A program made the translations under genes and the position numbers. Shown here one piece after another: positions 18,359-24,850 of a stretch of 64,000 nucleotides of DNA. The DNA is taken from NCBI GenBank assembly GCA_028716525.1, contig JAQUPQ010000002.1, positions 62,001 to 126,000 on the forward strand, given 5' to 3'. This stretch comes from Terriglobia bacterium (GTDB lineage Bacteria > Acidobacteriota > Terriglobia > JAIQFV01). The notes beneath the pieces were generated by a model. The model saw only the letters and a program-made list of their open reading frames with translations, ran no database searches and was not told where the DNA came from. Each line of letters opens with the position of its first letter. Positions within the stretch are counted from its first letter, which is position 1.

Positions 18359-18534
18359 TGTCATTCCGGTCGAAAACCCCGCCTGAAGACGGTATTCTTA
18401 AAAGATCCCTCATGGAACCTTTAGTGGATGTTTAACGTATTTGATTGATGAACCGGTGTACCATTTGAAGTCGCGTGGTCACAAAGCCTGAAAATGTGAG
18501 ATATGCCTTTTGCAGGGGAAGGAGACGAGATCCC

Positions 18535-19320
18535 ATGACCCGAACAAGACTTGGTATTGGAAGTATCCTGGTCGCGATCGTGTTGGTCCAGACCGGGTGT
18601 TTTCCAGTGGACGCCATTCAAAGGCAGGAAGAGATTTCAAAGTCCTTTGATTTGAAGCGGGGTGGAAGCGTTTCCGTTCGGAATGTGAACGGTTCGATTA
18701 CGGTGACTGGCTGGGATCAGGAGCGAGTTCAATTGGTCGCGGTGAAGTCCGCCGGAGGATTCGATGATCACGACGCTCAAGAGAACCTCAAGAGATTGGA
18801 GGTTCACATCGATCAAAATGGGAACACCCTGACAGTGGAGACTCGGAGTCCCTCAGGATTCCATTTTGGAGGCGGTGTCACATACACGCTCAAGGTTCCC
18901 AGGAGATGCGACTTGGAGCTTCATTCCACCAATGGAGGGCTGAACACTTCCGATGTGGAAGGAACAATCCGGCTTGGAACGACAAACGGGACCATTAAAG
19001 CCGACAATATTGGCGGAACTTTGAATGGCACCACCACCAATGGACGCATAATCGCGACTTTCAATAAGGTCAGCGGTGATTTGGTTCACCTCTCGACCAC
19101 CAACGGTTCGATCCAGCTTTCTTTGCCGGAGGATGCAGGCGCGGTGGTTGAGGCGCACACCACCAACGGTTCAATCAAGACTGATTTTCCTATCACCACG
19201 CGAGGCACCGTTGGACGCCACAGCTTGGAAGGCACCATTGGAAAGGGCGGTACGAGAATCCAATTGAGAACAACCAACGGCAGCATTTCGATCCTGCAGG
19301 GTTCCAGGGGTACGGTTTAA
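18535..19320 (+). CDS. Exported DUF4097-type beta-solenoid protein
   Basis: Envelope protein of unknown function, 261 residues. The N-terminus is a signal peptide ending at VQTGC; the cysteine could be lipidated although the lipobox is not classical. The rest is a repetitive beta-solenoid with short rungs marked by Thr-Asn-Gly turns (STNGG, TTNGT, TTNGR, TTNGS, repeated seven times at about 20-25 residue spacing). This DUF4097/adhesin-like fold is often linked to envelope-stress genes. Three paralogues lie at 51-55 kb in this window, but this copy stands alone. The ATG at 18535 follows GGAAGGAG; an in-frame GTG upstream at 18475 is unlikely. Confidence 0.82.
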   Translation: MTRTRLGIGSILVAIVLVQTGCFPVDAIQRQEEISKSFDLKRGGSVSVRNVNGSITVTGWDQERVQLVAVKSAGGFDDHDAQENLKRLEVHIDQNGNTLTVETRSPSGFHFGGGVTYTLKVPRRCDLELHSTNGGLNTSDVEGTIRLGTTNGTIKADNIGGTLNGTTTNGRIIATFNKVSGDLVHLSTTNGSIQLSLPEDAGAVVEAHTTNGSIKTDFPITTRGTVGRHSLEGTIGKGGTRIQLRTTNGSISILQGSRGTV

Positions 19321-19519
19321 TCCGAGAGGCAGAATGGACAGAATTTCCCGATTGTGCTCCTTTCTGCCAGAGTAGAGCTTCATAAGTAGCGCGGTCTGTT
19401 TGTGTGTTTTCCCCCATTTTTTCAATAACTTCACCTCTTCTTTTTAAGGAGATTCAAGAAGCCACCGGGGTTTTGGTGTGCTAATTGCATGATTTCCTTT
19501 ATGGATGAAGAGTTCTTGC

Positions 19520-19548
19520 TTGACATTCGCTTTTTGTTCGCCTAGTAT
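19520..19548 (+). promoter_or_regulatory. Sigma70-like promoter of the RecA-fold gene
   Basis: TTGACA at 19520-19525 and TAGTAT at 19543-19548 are separated by 17 bases, about 40 bases ahead of the start codon. Confidence 0.6.
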
Positions 19549-19587
19549 ATTTTCGGATTGAATGGATTTGATTTCAGGTGGGGAATT

Positions 19588-20340
19588 ATGAATTCAATAC
19601 ATCACTCGGCGATTCCGGATGTTGAGAAATCAGTCAACGCGGCTTTGTTTTCGTCGCCGAAACTCCAGGATCCAGCCGCGCGATTTTCATTGGGAGAGTT
19701 TTACTCGGTCTGGGAGGGTATCCAGCCGGAAAACGCCTTGATCCTGATGTATGGTGACCGCTGCACTACCGAATTGGCTCAGAGAATCCTGCAGCGATTC
19801 CTGTTGGCCCAAGAGCCAATCTTGATCTTGGACGCCTGCAGCGATTTCAGCATCCCATTGTTCACCCGAATGGCGCAGCGACTGGGCCAAGGTCCGGAGA
19901 AATTTCTGCGATCAATCCGCATGTCTCGTGCCTCGACTTGCAACCAAGTCATATCGTTGATGGACCGGGTGCTGGAAGTTTCGAGAAAGCATAAACCCGC
20001 GCTGGTAGTTGCATTGGGGCCCATGACACCTTTCTACGACGAGCGAGTGGCGCGTGCAGAAGCGGATCGCTGGTTCGATAAGTTTCGGGATCAAATCCAC
20101 CGCCTTTCGGAGATGGGAGTTCAGTTGCTCCTGGCTTGCCCCGAGACGCCTTCCAAGCGACGTCCAAATTACCTTGAAGACCTAAAGAGCGATGCCCTCA
20201 TTCGATTGGTTTGTGAGCGGGGGACCGATTCTCAAGTCCTCCTGCACCTGGAAAGCCCGGAGGAATTTAAGCAATCGTGGAGCTTGGCTCCCAATCTGGC
20301 CCCCTCGGTGCGTTACTCGCGACAATTGAGACTGTTTTAG
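19588..20340 (+). CDS. RecA/Rad51-fold protein with degenerate P-loop
   Basis: A 250-residue protein of unknown role. The middle reads as a RecA/Rad51 core: a strand then a loop where the Walker A should be, but with GDRCTTELAQ and no GKT/S. Next come ILILDACSDF, the Rad51-like IRMSRASTCNQVISLM helix, a Walker-B-like PALVVALG strand and a LLLACPE strand. It therefore probably cannot hydrolyse ATP. Proteins of this kind act as accessory paralogues in recombination or translesion synthesis (compare ImuA), but no polymerase or LexA box is adjacent. The ATG at 19588 follows AGGTGGGG; a TTG at 19558 is less likely. It is monocistronic with its own promoter. Confidence 0.6.
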   Translation: MNSIHHSAIPDVEKSVNAALFSSPKLQDPAARFSLGEFYSVWEGIQPENALILMYGDRCTTELAQRILQRFLLAQEPILILDACSDFSIPLFTRMAQRLGQGPEKFLRSIRMSRASTCNQVISLMDRVLEVSRKHKPALVVALGPMTPFYDERVARAEADRWFDKFRDQIHRLSEMGVQLLLACPETPSKRRPNYLEDLKSDALIRLVCERGTDSQVLLHLESPEEFKQSWSLAPNLAPSVRYSRQLRLF

Positions 20341-20516
20341 ATCACGAATCGGTTATGTGTATCTTTTGGAATGGCGTGGGATCCCTGCGCTATTTCTCGT
20401 TGTGTTTATACGCAGCGGTTCGTTTGACGCTGTAAAGTTGAGCGAGAAATGCGTCTATTGAGGCGTTGTAGGACTTGAATGTTCGCCGGTTGACGGGGGC
20501 TGGTGTTTCTTGTCTT

Positions 20517-20535
20517 GGGATCGAGACTCGATCCC
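20517..20535 (-). other. Hairpin just past the UGA of the small ORF (candidate SECIS-like element)
   Basis: On the minus strand GGGATCGA-GTC-TCGATCCC forms a perfect 8-bp stem with a 3-base loop starting with G. It begins 15 bases after the UGA at 20553-20551, so the apical loop is 23 bases from the stop codon. No T tract follows, so it is not an ordinary terminator. Confidence 0.4.
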
Positions 20536-20550
20536 GCAGGCTTGCGAGGC

Positions 20551-20637
20551 TCAAGTGGGTACGCCCAACCTGGGAAGGATGATGGTTTGGAGCAAAATCC
20601 AAACACCCAGTATGATGAAGATCGTCCAGTCACTCAT
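20551..20637 (-). CDS. 28-residue single-span membrane peptide (possible selenoprotein)
   Basis: A tiny open frame on the minus strand with AGGA six bases ahead of its ATG. It encodes MSDWT, one hydrophobic helix (IFIILGVWILL), then QTIILPRLGVPT and a UGA stop. It is the third gene after OsmC and FmdB on the same strand, 115 bases past FmdB. If UGA were read as selenocysteine, the frame would continue 31 residues with one Cys to a TAG at 20455. The hairpin placed right after the UGA makes that worth testing. As a plain peptide it would be a small inner-membrane protein. Codons resemble its neighbours. Existence as a gene is plausible, function unknown. Confidence 0.5.
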   Translation of the reverse strand: MSDWTIFIILGVWILLQTIILPRLGVPT

Positions 20638-20752
20638 CTGAAATCCTGGTCATTAGATCCAACATTCTAGCTCGAAGATTCAGACTTGCAAAGGTCTTGT
20701 GGCTCATGTTTCGCTTTCAACCGCATTCCCGGCGACCGCCGGAAGATCAGCC

Positions 20753-20956
20753 TCAGGTAAATCGGGGGTTTCCACAACTCTTCGGGCTGAGGTTCGATCC
20801 CGAACGAGTTCCACCAACGGAGTTAAAGGCGGAATACACTTGTTCGGTTTGGGCGCTTTCGCAATGGGGACAGTGAGGCTTTTGAGAAGTGAATCTCAAT
20901 ACCAGTTTTTCGAATACCCGGCCACACTGTTTGCATTCATATTCGTACAGCGGCAT
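20753..20956 (-). CDS. FmdB-family zinc-ribbon protein
   Basis: Small regulatory-type zinc ribbon, 67 residues. The start MPLYEYECKQCGRVFEKLV is diagnostic of the FmdB/putative regulatory protein family. The second metal pair is CPHC at about residues 33-36. The tail is Ser/Gly-rich, as usual. The start is fixed by homology; AGGAG lies nine bases ahead. A longer frame upstream overlaps the OsmC gene and is a shadow. It follows OsmC by 13 bases, so the two are almost certainly cotranscribed. The molecular role of this family is not well established. Confidence 0.88.
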   Translation of the reverse strand: MPLYEYECKQCGRVFEKLVLRFTSQKPHCPHCESAQTEQVYSAFNSVGGTRSGSNLSPKSCGNPRFT

Positions 20957-20969
20957 TCTCCAGTTCTCC

Positions 20970-21437
20970 TCACTTGTTTTCGTGTTGCGCCGGGAGCGGC
21001 TCGGAGTTTTCCATCGATGCCGGGTCGATCTCCAGGATTTCATAATCAAAACTGATGGTGGCGGTTTTTCCCAGCATGGCAGCGGCCCCGCAATATTTCG
21101 TTTCGGAAAGCTGAATGGCATCGTGTACGGATTTTTCTTTGATGCCCATCCCGGAGACGATGTAATGCACATGAATCTGGGTGTAAACCGTTGGAGGAGT
21201 GGGAGCCCTTTCACCTCGAATCTTGATTTCCAACCCGGTCACGCGCTCGCGTTTTTTCTTCAAGATGCTGATGACGTCAGTTCCGGTGCAACCCCCCAAA
21301 CCTAAGATCAAGAGCTCCATCGGACCGGCGCCGGAATTTCGATTGCGGTCGGCGTCGATGACCACCCCATGCCCGCTGCTGGGAACACCGATGAACTGAT
21401 CTCCGTCGGTCCACTTCACACTTGCTTCTGTTATCAT
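20970..21437 (-). CDS. OsmC-family peroxide/persulfide-reactive protein
   Basis: Cytoplasmic redox protein of 155 residues. OsmC/Ohr proteins reduce organic hydroperoxides with two cysteines; both are present here, in GLGGCTGTDV and KYCGAAAML. The N-terminus ITEASVKWTDGDQFIG is the family's first strands. This form is closer to YhfA-like OsmC than to Ohr. It is the first gene of an OsmC-FmdB-small peptide cluster. A second, different OsmC-like gene lies at 23.7-24.1 kb. Confidence 0.9.
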   Translation of the reverse strand: MITEASVKWTDGDQFIGVPSSGHGVVIDADRNRNSGAGPMELLILGLGGCTGTDVISILKKKRERVTGLEIKIRGERAPTPPTVYTQIHVHYIVSGMGIKEKSVHDAIQLSETKYCGAAAMLGKTATISFDYEILEIDPASMENSEPLPAQHENK

Positions 21438-21669
21438 GACGACCTCAAAAACGGAATGTAAAACCCCATCTACAGCCTACCACGGAATAATGGATTCACA
21501 GAACTTCCCTCAGACTCAAGAAATGTTCTTTTTCCCGGTTTGAAAGAGGAGAAGGGATCTGGAAATGCCTCGGCGTTTTCATGAGAGGCGGGCCGATTTT
21601 GAGGTATACTTTCGGGGCAGTAGCGGTTTCTGAAACGATTTTTTGGAATTCATTGCCACCTCCGTTTGC

Positions 21670-22308
21670 ATGGAACAGTCTTCATACCGCGATCAAGCCC
21701 TCGTTTCAAAAGCGAAGGCCGGGGATTACCCGGCCTTCGAAACTCTGGTCGAGCGCTACGAGCGTAAAGTCTATAACATGGCCTATCGATTGACCGGCAA
21801 TCGCGAGGATGCCGAGGACGTCTTGCAGGAAACCTTTCTCAAGGCCTTCCAGAACCTCAAGCGGTTCCGGGAAGAATCTTCCTTCTACACCTGGGTCATG
21901 AGGATTGGCGTGAATGCCACGTTGATGCGCTTGCGCAAGGGGGTTCACCGCAACGCCGTATCGCTCGACGAGTTTGCGGATGACGAACGAAATTTTCACC
22001 CTCGACTTGTGGTAAGCTGGGAAGCGAATCCGGAGCAGAAATATTCCCGATTGGAGAATGAAGGCATTCTCCGAAGGGCGATCCAACGGCTTCCAGCCAT
22101 CTACAGAACGGTATTTTGGCTGCGGGACGTTGAGGAATTTTCAAACGAAGAGGTGGCCCGGATGTTGAACCTATCCGTGTTTGCTGTGAAGTCGCGACTG
22201 ATGCGCGCGCGCCTGGAACTCCGGGAGCGGTTGACAGCCTATTATCGGAAGAAAGGTGCGCCCCATGACGTGCAAAACGCTGCTCACTCGCATGTCGCGA
22301 TACATTGA
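21670..22308 (+). CDS. ECF RNA polymerase sigma factor
   Basis: RpoE-type sigma factor of 212 residues. Region 2 (PAFETLVERYERKVYNMAYR, then DAEDVLQETFLKAF) binds the -10 element and core polymerase. Region 4 (FSNEEVARMLNLSVFAVKSRL) is the helix-turn-helix for the -35. The ATG at 21670 is preferred over a TTG at 21643, although the ribosome site is weak. Its end overlaps the anti-sigma gene by 44 bases, so the two are translationally coupled. A TATACT at 21605-21610 may be a -10 element. The regulon probably includes the stress genes just downstream and the convergent operons (inference). Confidence 0.9.
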   Translation: MEQSSYRDQALVSKAKAGDYPAFETLVERYERKVYNMAYRLTGNREDAEDVLQETFLKAFQNLKRFREESSFYTWVMRIGVNATLMRLRKGVHRNAVSLDEFADDERNFHPRLVVSWEANPEQKYSRLENEGILRRAIQRLPAIYRTVFWLRDVEEFSNEEVARMLNLSVFAVKSRLMRARLELRERLTAYYRKKGAPHDVQNAAHSHVAIH

Positions 22309-22522
22309 CGGCGATTTGGAGGAGGAATTGTGTGTGCAGCTGAAAAAACACCTCCGGGGCTGCGATCGCTGCAAGATTGTCTTCGATACCACCCGACGAA
22401 CCATCGGGTTTTACCGTGCCGGCAAGCCCTATGAAATTCCCCGGGGAGTCCATGCTCGCTTGCAGCGCGCCTTGCGCCGGCAATGGAAATCTTCGTCCCA
22501 AAAGAAATCTTCACGGGCTTAA
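22265..22522 (+). CDS. Zinc-finger anti-sigma factor (zf-HC2)
   Basis: Small cytoplasmic anti-sigma factor, 85 residues, made of a single ZAS-type zinc domain. The motif is MTC...YIDGDL...HLRGCDRC, with His and the two Cys ligating zinc. There is no membrane helix, so it would sense a cytoplasmic, perhaps redox, signal like RsrA/ChrR-type proteins. It overlaps the sigma gene in another frame, the usual arrangement for a cognate pair. It is clearly paralogous to the product at 23361-23675. Confidence 0.88.
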   Translation: MTCKTLLTRMSRYIDGDLEEELCVQLKKHLRGCDRCKIVFDTTRRTIGFYRAGKPYEIPRGVHARLQRALRRQWKSSSQKKSSRA

Positions 22523-22669
22523 AGAGATTTGAGCGGCGCCTCGTGCGTGACCTGCAACTTTTTGAGTCCCACCCCCCGTTACGGAATCTATGCCCTTAAG
22601 CCCATCCGAAATTCGGGTGGGCATTACTTGGAGCTTGGGGCAGGAACCCACAGAGAGGAGTTCAACCCG

Positions 22670-22873
22670 ATGCCTTTGGAGAAATGGATTCGCCTGATTG
22701 CCGGAACGTTCGTGCTCGTCAGCCTGACCCTGGGCCACTTTGTGAATCCCAACTGGTTCTGGTTCACCGCTTTTGTGGGTGTGAATTTGATTCAATCGGT
22801 CTTTACAAACTGGTGCCTGATGGAGAAGATCTTGTTGCGCTGGGGCATCAAACCGGGAGTCGAAATGAAGTAG
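22670..22873 (+). CDS. DUF2892-like small inner-membrane protein
   Basis: A 67-residue protein with two hydrophobic helices (LIAGTFVLVSLTLGHFV and FTAFVGVNLIQSVF), ending LRWGIKPGVEMK. The layout, including the late Cys in the NWCLMEKIL turn, is that of DUF2892 (the membrane part of YgaP-like rhodanese proteins). Members often accompany sulfur-transfer or redox genes, which suits the OsmC and DUF302 neighbours. The ATG at 22670 follows AGAGGAG; a longer frame from 22529 includes untranslated leader. Confidence 0.8.
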   Translation: MPLEKWIRLIAGTFVLVSLTLGHFVNPNWFWFTAFVGVNLIQSVFTNWCLMEKILLRWGIKPGVEMK

Positions 22874-22924
22874 GGGACACTCGAACAGCCGGAAAACAAC
22901 CCGGCCACGGAAGGAGTTGCACTC

Positions 22925-23308
22925 ATGTTAATCACGATGGAAAGCGGCAAGTCGATCGAAACGGTGTGTGCGCTGATGGAACCCACGGTGCAGAAACACA
23001 AGTTCGGAGTTTTGTCTGTTCATAACCTGCGTCAGACGATGGCCAACAAGGGCGTGCCTTTTGCCCGGGAGTGCTTCATTTTTGAAGTCTGCAATCCCCA
23101 TCAGGCAAAAAAGGTGCTGGAAGCGAACATGGAAGTGTCGACGGCGCTCCCGTGCCGCGTGGCCGTTTATCAGGAGGGGAATAAGGTCAAGCTAAGCACG
23201 ATCAAGCCCACCGCCATGCTGGCGATGTATCAAGCGCCGGAATTGGAGTCGGTAGCCAAAGAAGTCGAACAGGCGATCACTGAAATCATGCATGAAGTCG
23301 CCGAGTAA
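22925..23308 (+). CDS. DUF302 domain protein
   Basis: A 127-residue cytoplasmic protein of the DUF302 family, function unknown. The family core is visible: SIETVCALMEPTVQKHKFGVL, split by the usual loop, then ECFIFEVCNPHQAKKVLEAN and the PCRVAVYQEGNKVKLS strands ending with PTAML. DUF302 genes are commonly found beside DUF2892, OsmC and efflux genes in anaerobic or sulfur-rich settings. AAGGAG lies eight bases ahead of the ATG. It is the last gene of the sigma-factor operon and converges on the zinc-finger gene at 23361. Confidence 0.85.
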   Translation: MLITMESGKSIETVCALMEPTVQKHKFGVLSVHNLRQTMANKGVPFARECFIFEVCNPHQAKKVLEANMEVSTALPCRVAVYQEGNKVKLSTIKPTAMLAMYQAPELESVAKEVEQAITEIMHEVAE

Positions 23309-23360
23309 TCGCGAATCCCGCCGCCCCTGTCCCTTTGATCCTTACTCAAACAATAGGTAT

Positions 23361-23675
23361 TTAACGCTTGAGGGACGAGGGCGGTTTCAAACAGCCCGCC
23401 TTGCTTCCTGGATAATTCTTCCTTAAGACCCCGAGCAGATGTTTATGAATCTCATCCGACATCTTGGCTGGGGGCATTTTCTTGTAGAGCCGGATGGTTT
23501 TCTTAAGGGTATCGATTACACATTCGCAGGTCTTGCATTCCCGAATGTGTCGCTCCATTTCCGCGCAGTCGTTCGGGGACAAATCACCGTCGATGTATTC
23601 GGCTAGAAAAATCTTCAGGCCGCGACAGGACGCCTGTCGGCTCACAGCGGTTGCCATTCGTCCTCGGGTAGACAT
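23361..23675 (-). CDS. Zinc-finger (zf-HC2) anti-sigma-like protein without adjacent sigma
   Basis: A 104-residue cytoplasmic protein with the ZAS-type motif SCRGLKIFLAEYIDGDLS...HIRECKTCECVIDT. It lines up closely with the anti-sigma factor at 22265-22522 (YIDGDL, H-x3-C-x2-C, DT-x3-TI-x2-Y). It lacks its own sigma gene; it is the last gene of the efflux operon, starting two bases after the OsmC stop. The ATG at 23675 is preferred to a TTG at 23681. By inference it may titrate the sigma factor at 21.7 kb, or another. Confidence 0.8.
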   Translation of the reverse strand: MSTRGRMATAVSRQASCRGLKIFLAEYIDGDLSPNDCAEMERHIRECKTCECVIDTLKKTIRLYKKMPPAKMSDEIHKHLLGVLRKNYPGSKAGCLKPPSSLKR

Positions 23676-23677
23676 CC

Positions 23678-24148
23678 TCAATTTCCTTCCACGCTTTCAG
23701 GCTGCAAGACGAGAATTGTGGGCTTCAAATGCACGGTCGCTTTGATGGAGTTCGAAATCAAGCAATGGGCTTCCGCGTCCTGGAGGGTGGCCTCGGCCCG
23801 GGAAACATCGGCCGGGTTCGCTACCGTGACGGTGGGAGAAATTTCTATCTGGGTGAATTGAAATTTTCCTCCCACGTTTTCCAGAGTTCCACGGGCCGAA
23901 CTCTCGTAGCTGACCAACGACAGTTGCTTCTTGACCGCAAAAGCGAGAAAGGTGGTCATGGTGCAGGCGTCGACGGCTGCCACAAACATATCCTCCGGAG
24001 TCCAGAGACCGCCCGGACCCTTGAATTCGGGCGGGGGAGCGACCGCCAGAGGAGGCTTGTCGCCGCTACTCAGCTCGCCTTCCCGTTCGTGAGTCCACTC
24101 CAGTTGAGTGTCGTAATGAAACACCTTGAATGCCGTTTTGATTTCCAT
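23678..24148 (-). CDS. OsmC-like protein
   Basis: A 156-residue OsmC/Ohr-fold protein. The central helix carries the peroxidatic position as GLWTPEDMFVAAVDACTMTTFLAF with Cys in DACTM; the second OsmC cysteine is in EAHCLISNSI. The N-terminus MEIKTAFKVFHYDTQLEW is typical of the OsmC-like group found beside RND pumps. The ATG at 24148 follows AAGGAAG; the 52 extra residues of a longer frame overlap the previous gene. The two bases between stop and start on both sides show tight coupling in the efflux operon. Confidence 0.85.
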   Translation of the reverse strand: MEIKTAFKVFHYDTQLEWTHEREGELSSGDKPPLAVAPPPEFKGPGGLWTPEDMFVAAVDACTMTTFLAFAVKKQLSLVSYESSARGTLENVGGKFQFTQIEISPTVTVANPADVSRAEATLQDAEAHCLISNSIKATVHLKPTILVLQPESVEGN

Positions 24149-24150
24149 GG

Positions 24151-24450
24151 TCACACTTCCTTTTCGATGTTGAGCACCAGAATCTTCACACCCTGCTGAA
24201 CGGAGGGGTGCATTTGTTCTCGGAAACGAGCCAAGTCCTGGGTTAATGGGTTGACGATGTTTAGGGGCGCAATAGTCATCAAGATGGTGGAGTATCCGGG
24301 CCATTCCTCCACCTGTCGAGACCGGGTGGAGAGCGTTTCCAGAACATGTCCAAGTTCTATATCGACCTGCACGTCGTACTTCTTTAAGATTTCACGTGCC
24401 TGCGGCAGGCAAGCTTCCTTGCAAAAGATCAGCACTAATTTCACTTCCAT
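24151..24450 (-). CDS. Small PII-like/ferredoxin-fold protein of unknown function
   Basis: A 99-residue protein, no family recognised with certainty. It begins KLVLIFCKEACLPQAREILKKY, an alpha/beta unit like PII or DUF3240-type proteins, and ends with a strand KILVLNIEKEV. A single Cys pair (FCKEAC) sits in the first loop. It is placed between another PII-like protein and OsmC, with two bases to the OsmC ATG. It may be a sensor subunit for the RND pump, by analogy with its neighbour. Confidence 0.6.
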   Translation of the reverse strand: MEVKLVLIFCKEACLPQAREILKKYDVQVDIELGHVLETLSTRSRQVEEWPGYSTILMTIAPLNIVNPLTQDLARFREQMHPSVQQGVKILVLNIEKEV

Positions 24451-24498
24451 AAATCCGCCTCCGGGTGGCTCCAGTTCAACACTCGAACTGCAGTCCAG

Positions 24499-24792
24499 TT
24501 AAAGGACTTGTAGGACTTCCTGCACGATCATTTTCAAACAAGGTTTTACCCGGCATTGGTTAGCGAAACCTTGAAGTTCTTCAAGGACTGATGAAATCAG
24601 GTCACTTGATGCCGTCAGCAAAAATACGCTGGCCGGGAAGGAAAGCGTTCTATCAATTCCAATGTGTTCGCCCGGCTTGACTCCGACCGCGGAGGGAATG
24701 TGGAGATATCCCTCGAGTATTTTCTGATTCAGAGTGCGGCTCACCGTTTCCACCAAATCGTCGCTGCACAGGATGGTCAGTTTCTGATTCAT
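24499..24792 (-). CDS. PII-like transporter-associated protein (PG0541 type)
   Basis: A 97-residue alpha/beta protein reading KLTILCSDDLVETVSRTLNQ, then EGYLHIPSAVGVKPG, then a long helix and a C-terminal strand. This matches the small PII-like proteins encoded beside RND efflux genes that are annotated as PG0541-family transporter-associated proteins (assignment from memory). Three cysteines are present (ILCSDD, NQCRVKPC), hinting at metal or redox sensing. It follows the RND permease by 58 bases in the same operon. Confidence 0.7.
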   Translation of the reverse strand: MNQKLTILCSDDLVETVSRTLNQKILEGYLHIPSAVGVKPGEHIGIDRTLSFPASVFLLTASSDLISSVLEELQGFANQCRVKPCLKMIVQEVLQVL

Positions 24793-24850
24793 GCTCTCCT
24801 CAATCCGAGTTGCATCGCGGGCGCCAAGTCCGGGTGTTGATCCAAAACCC

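Noticed and set aside
20753-20956. FmdB gene as a second selenoprotein ending in UGA
   Set aside because: The tail before the stop is the usual Ser/Cys/Gly-rich FmdB end, and a second UGA follows one codon later.
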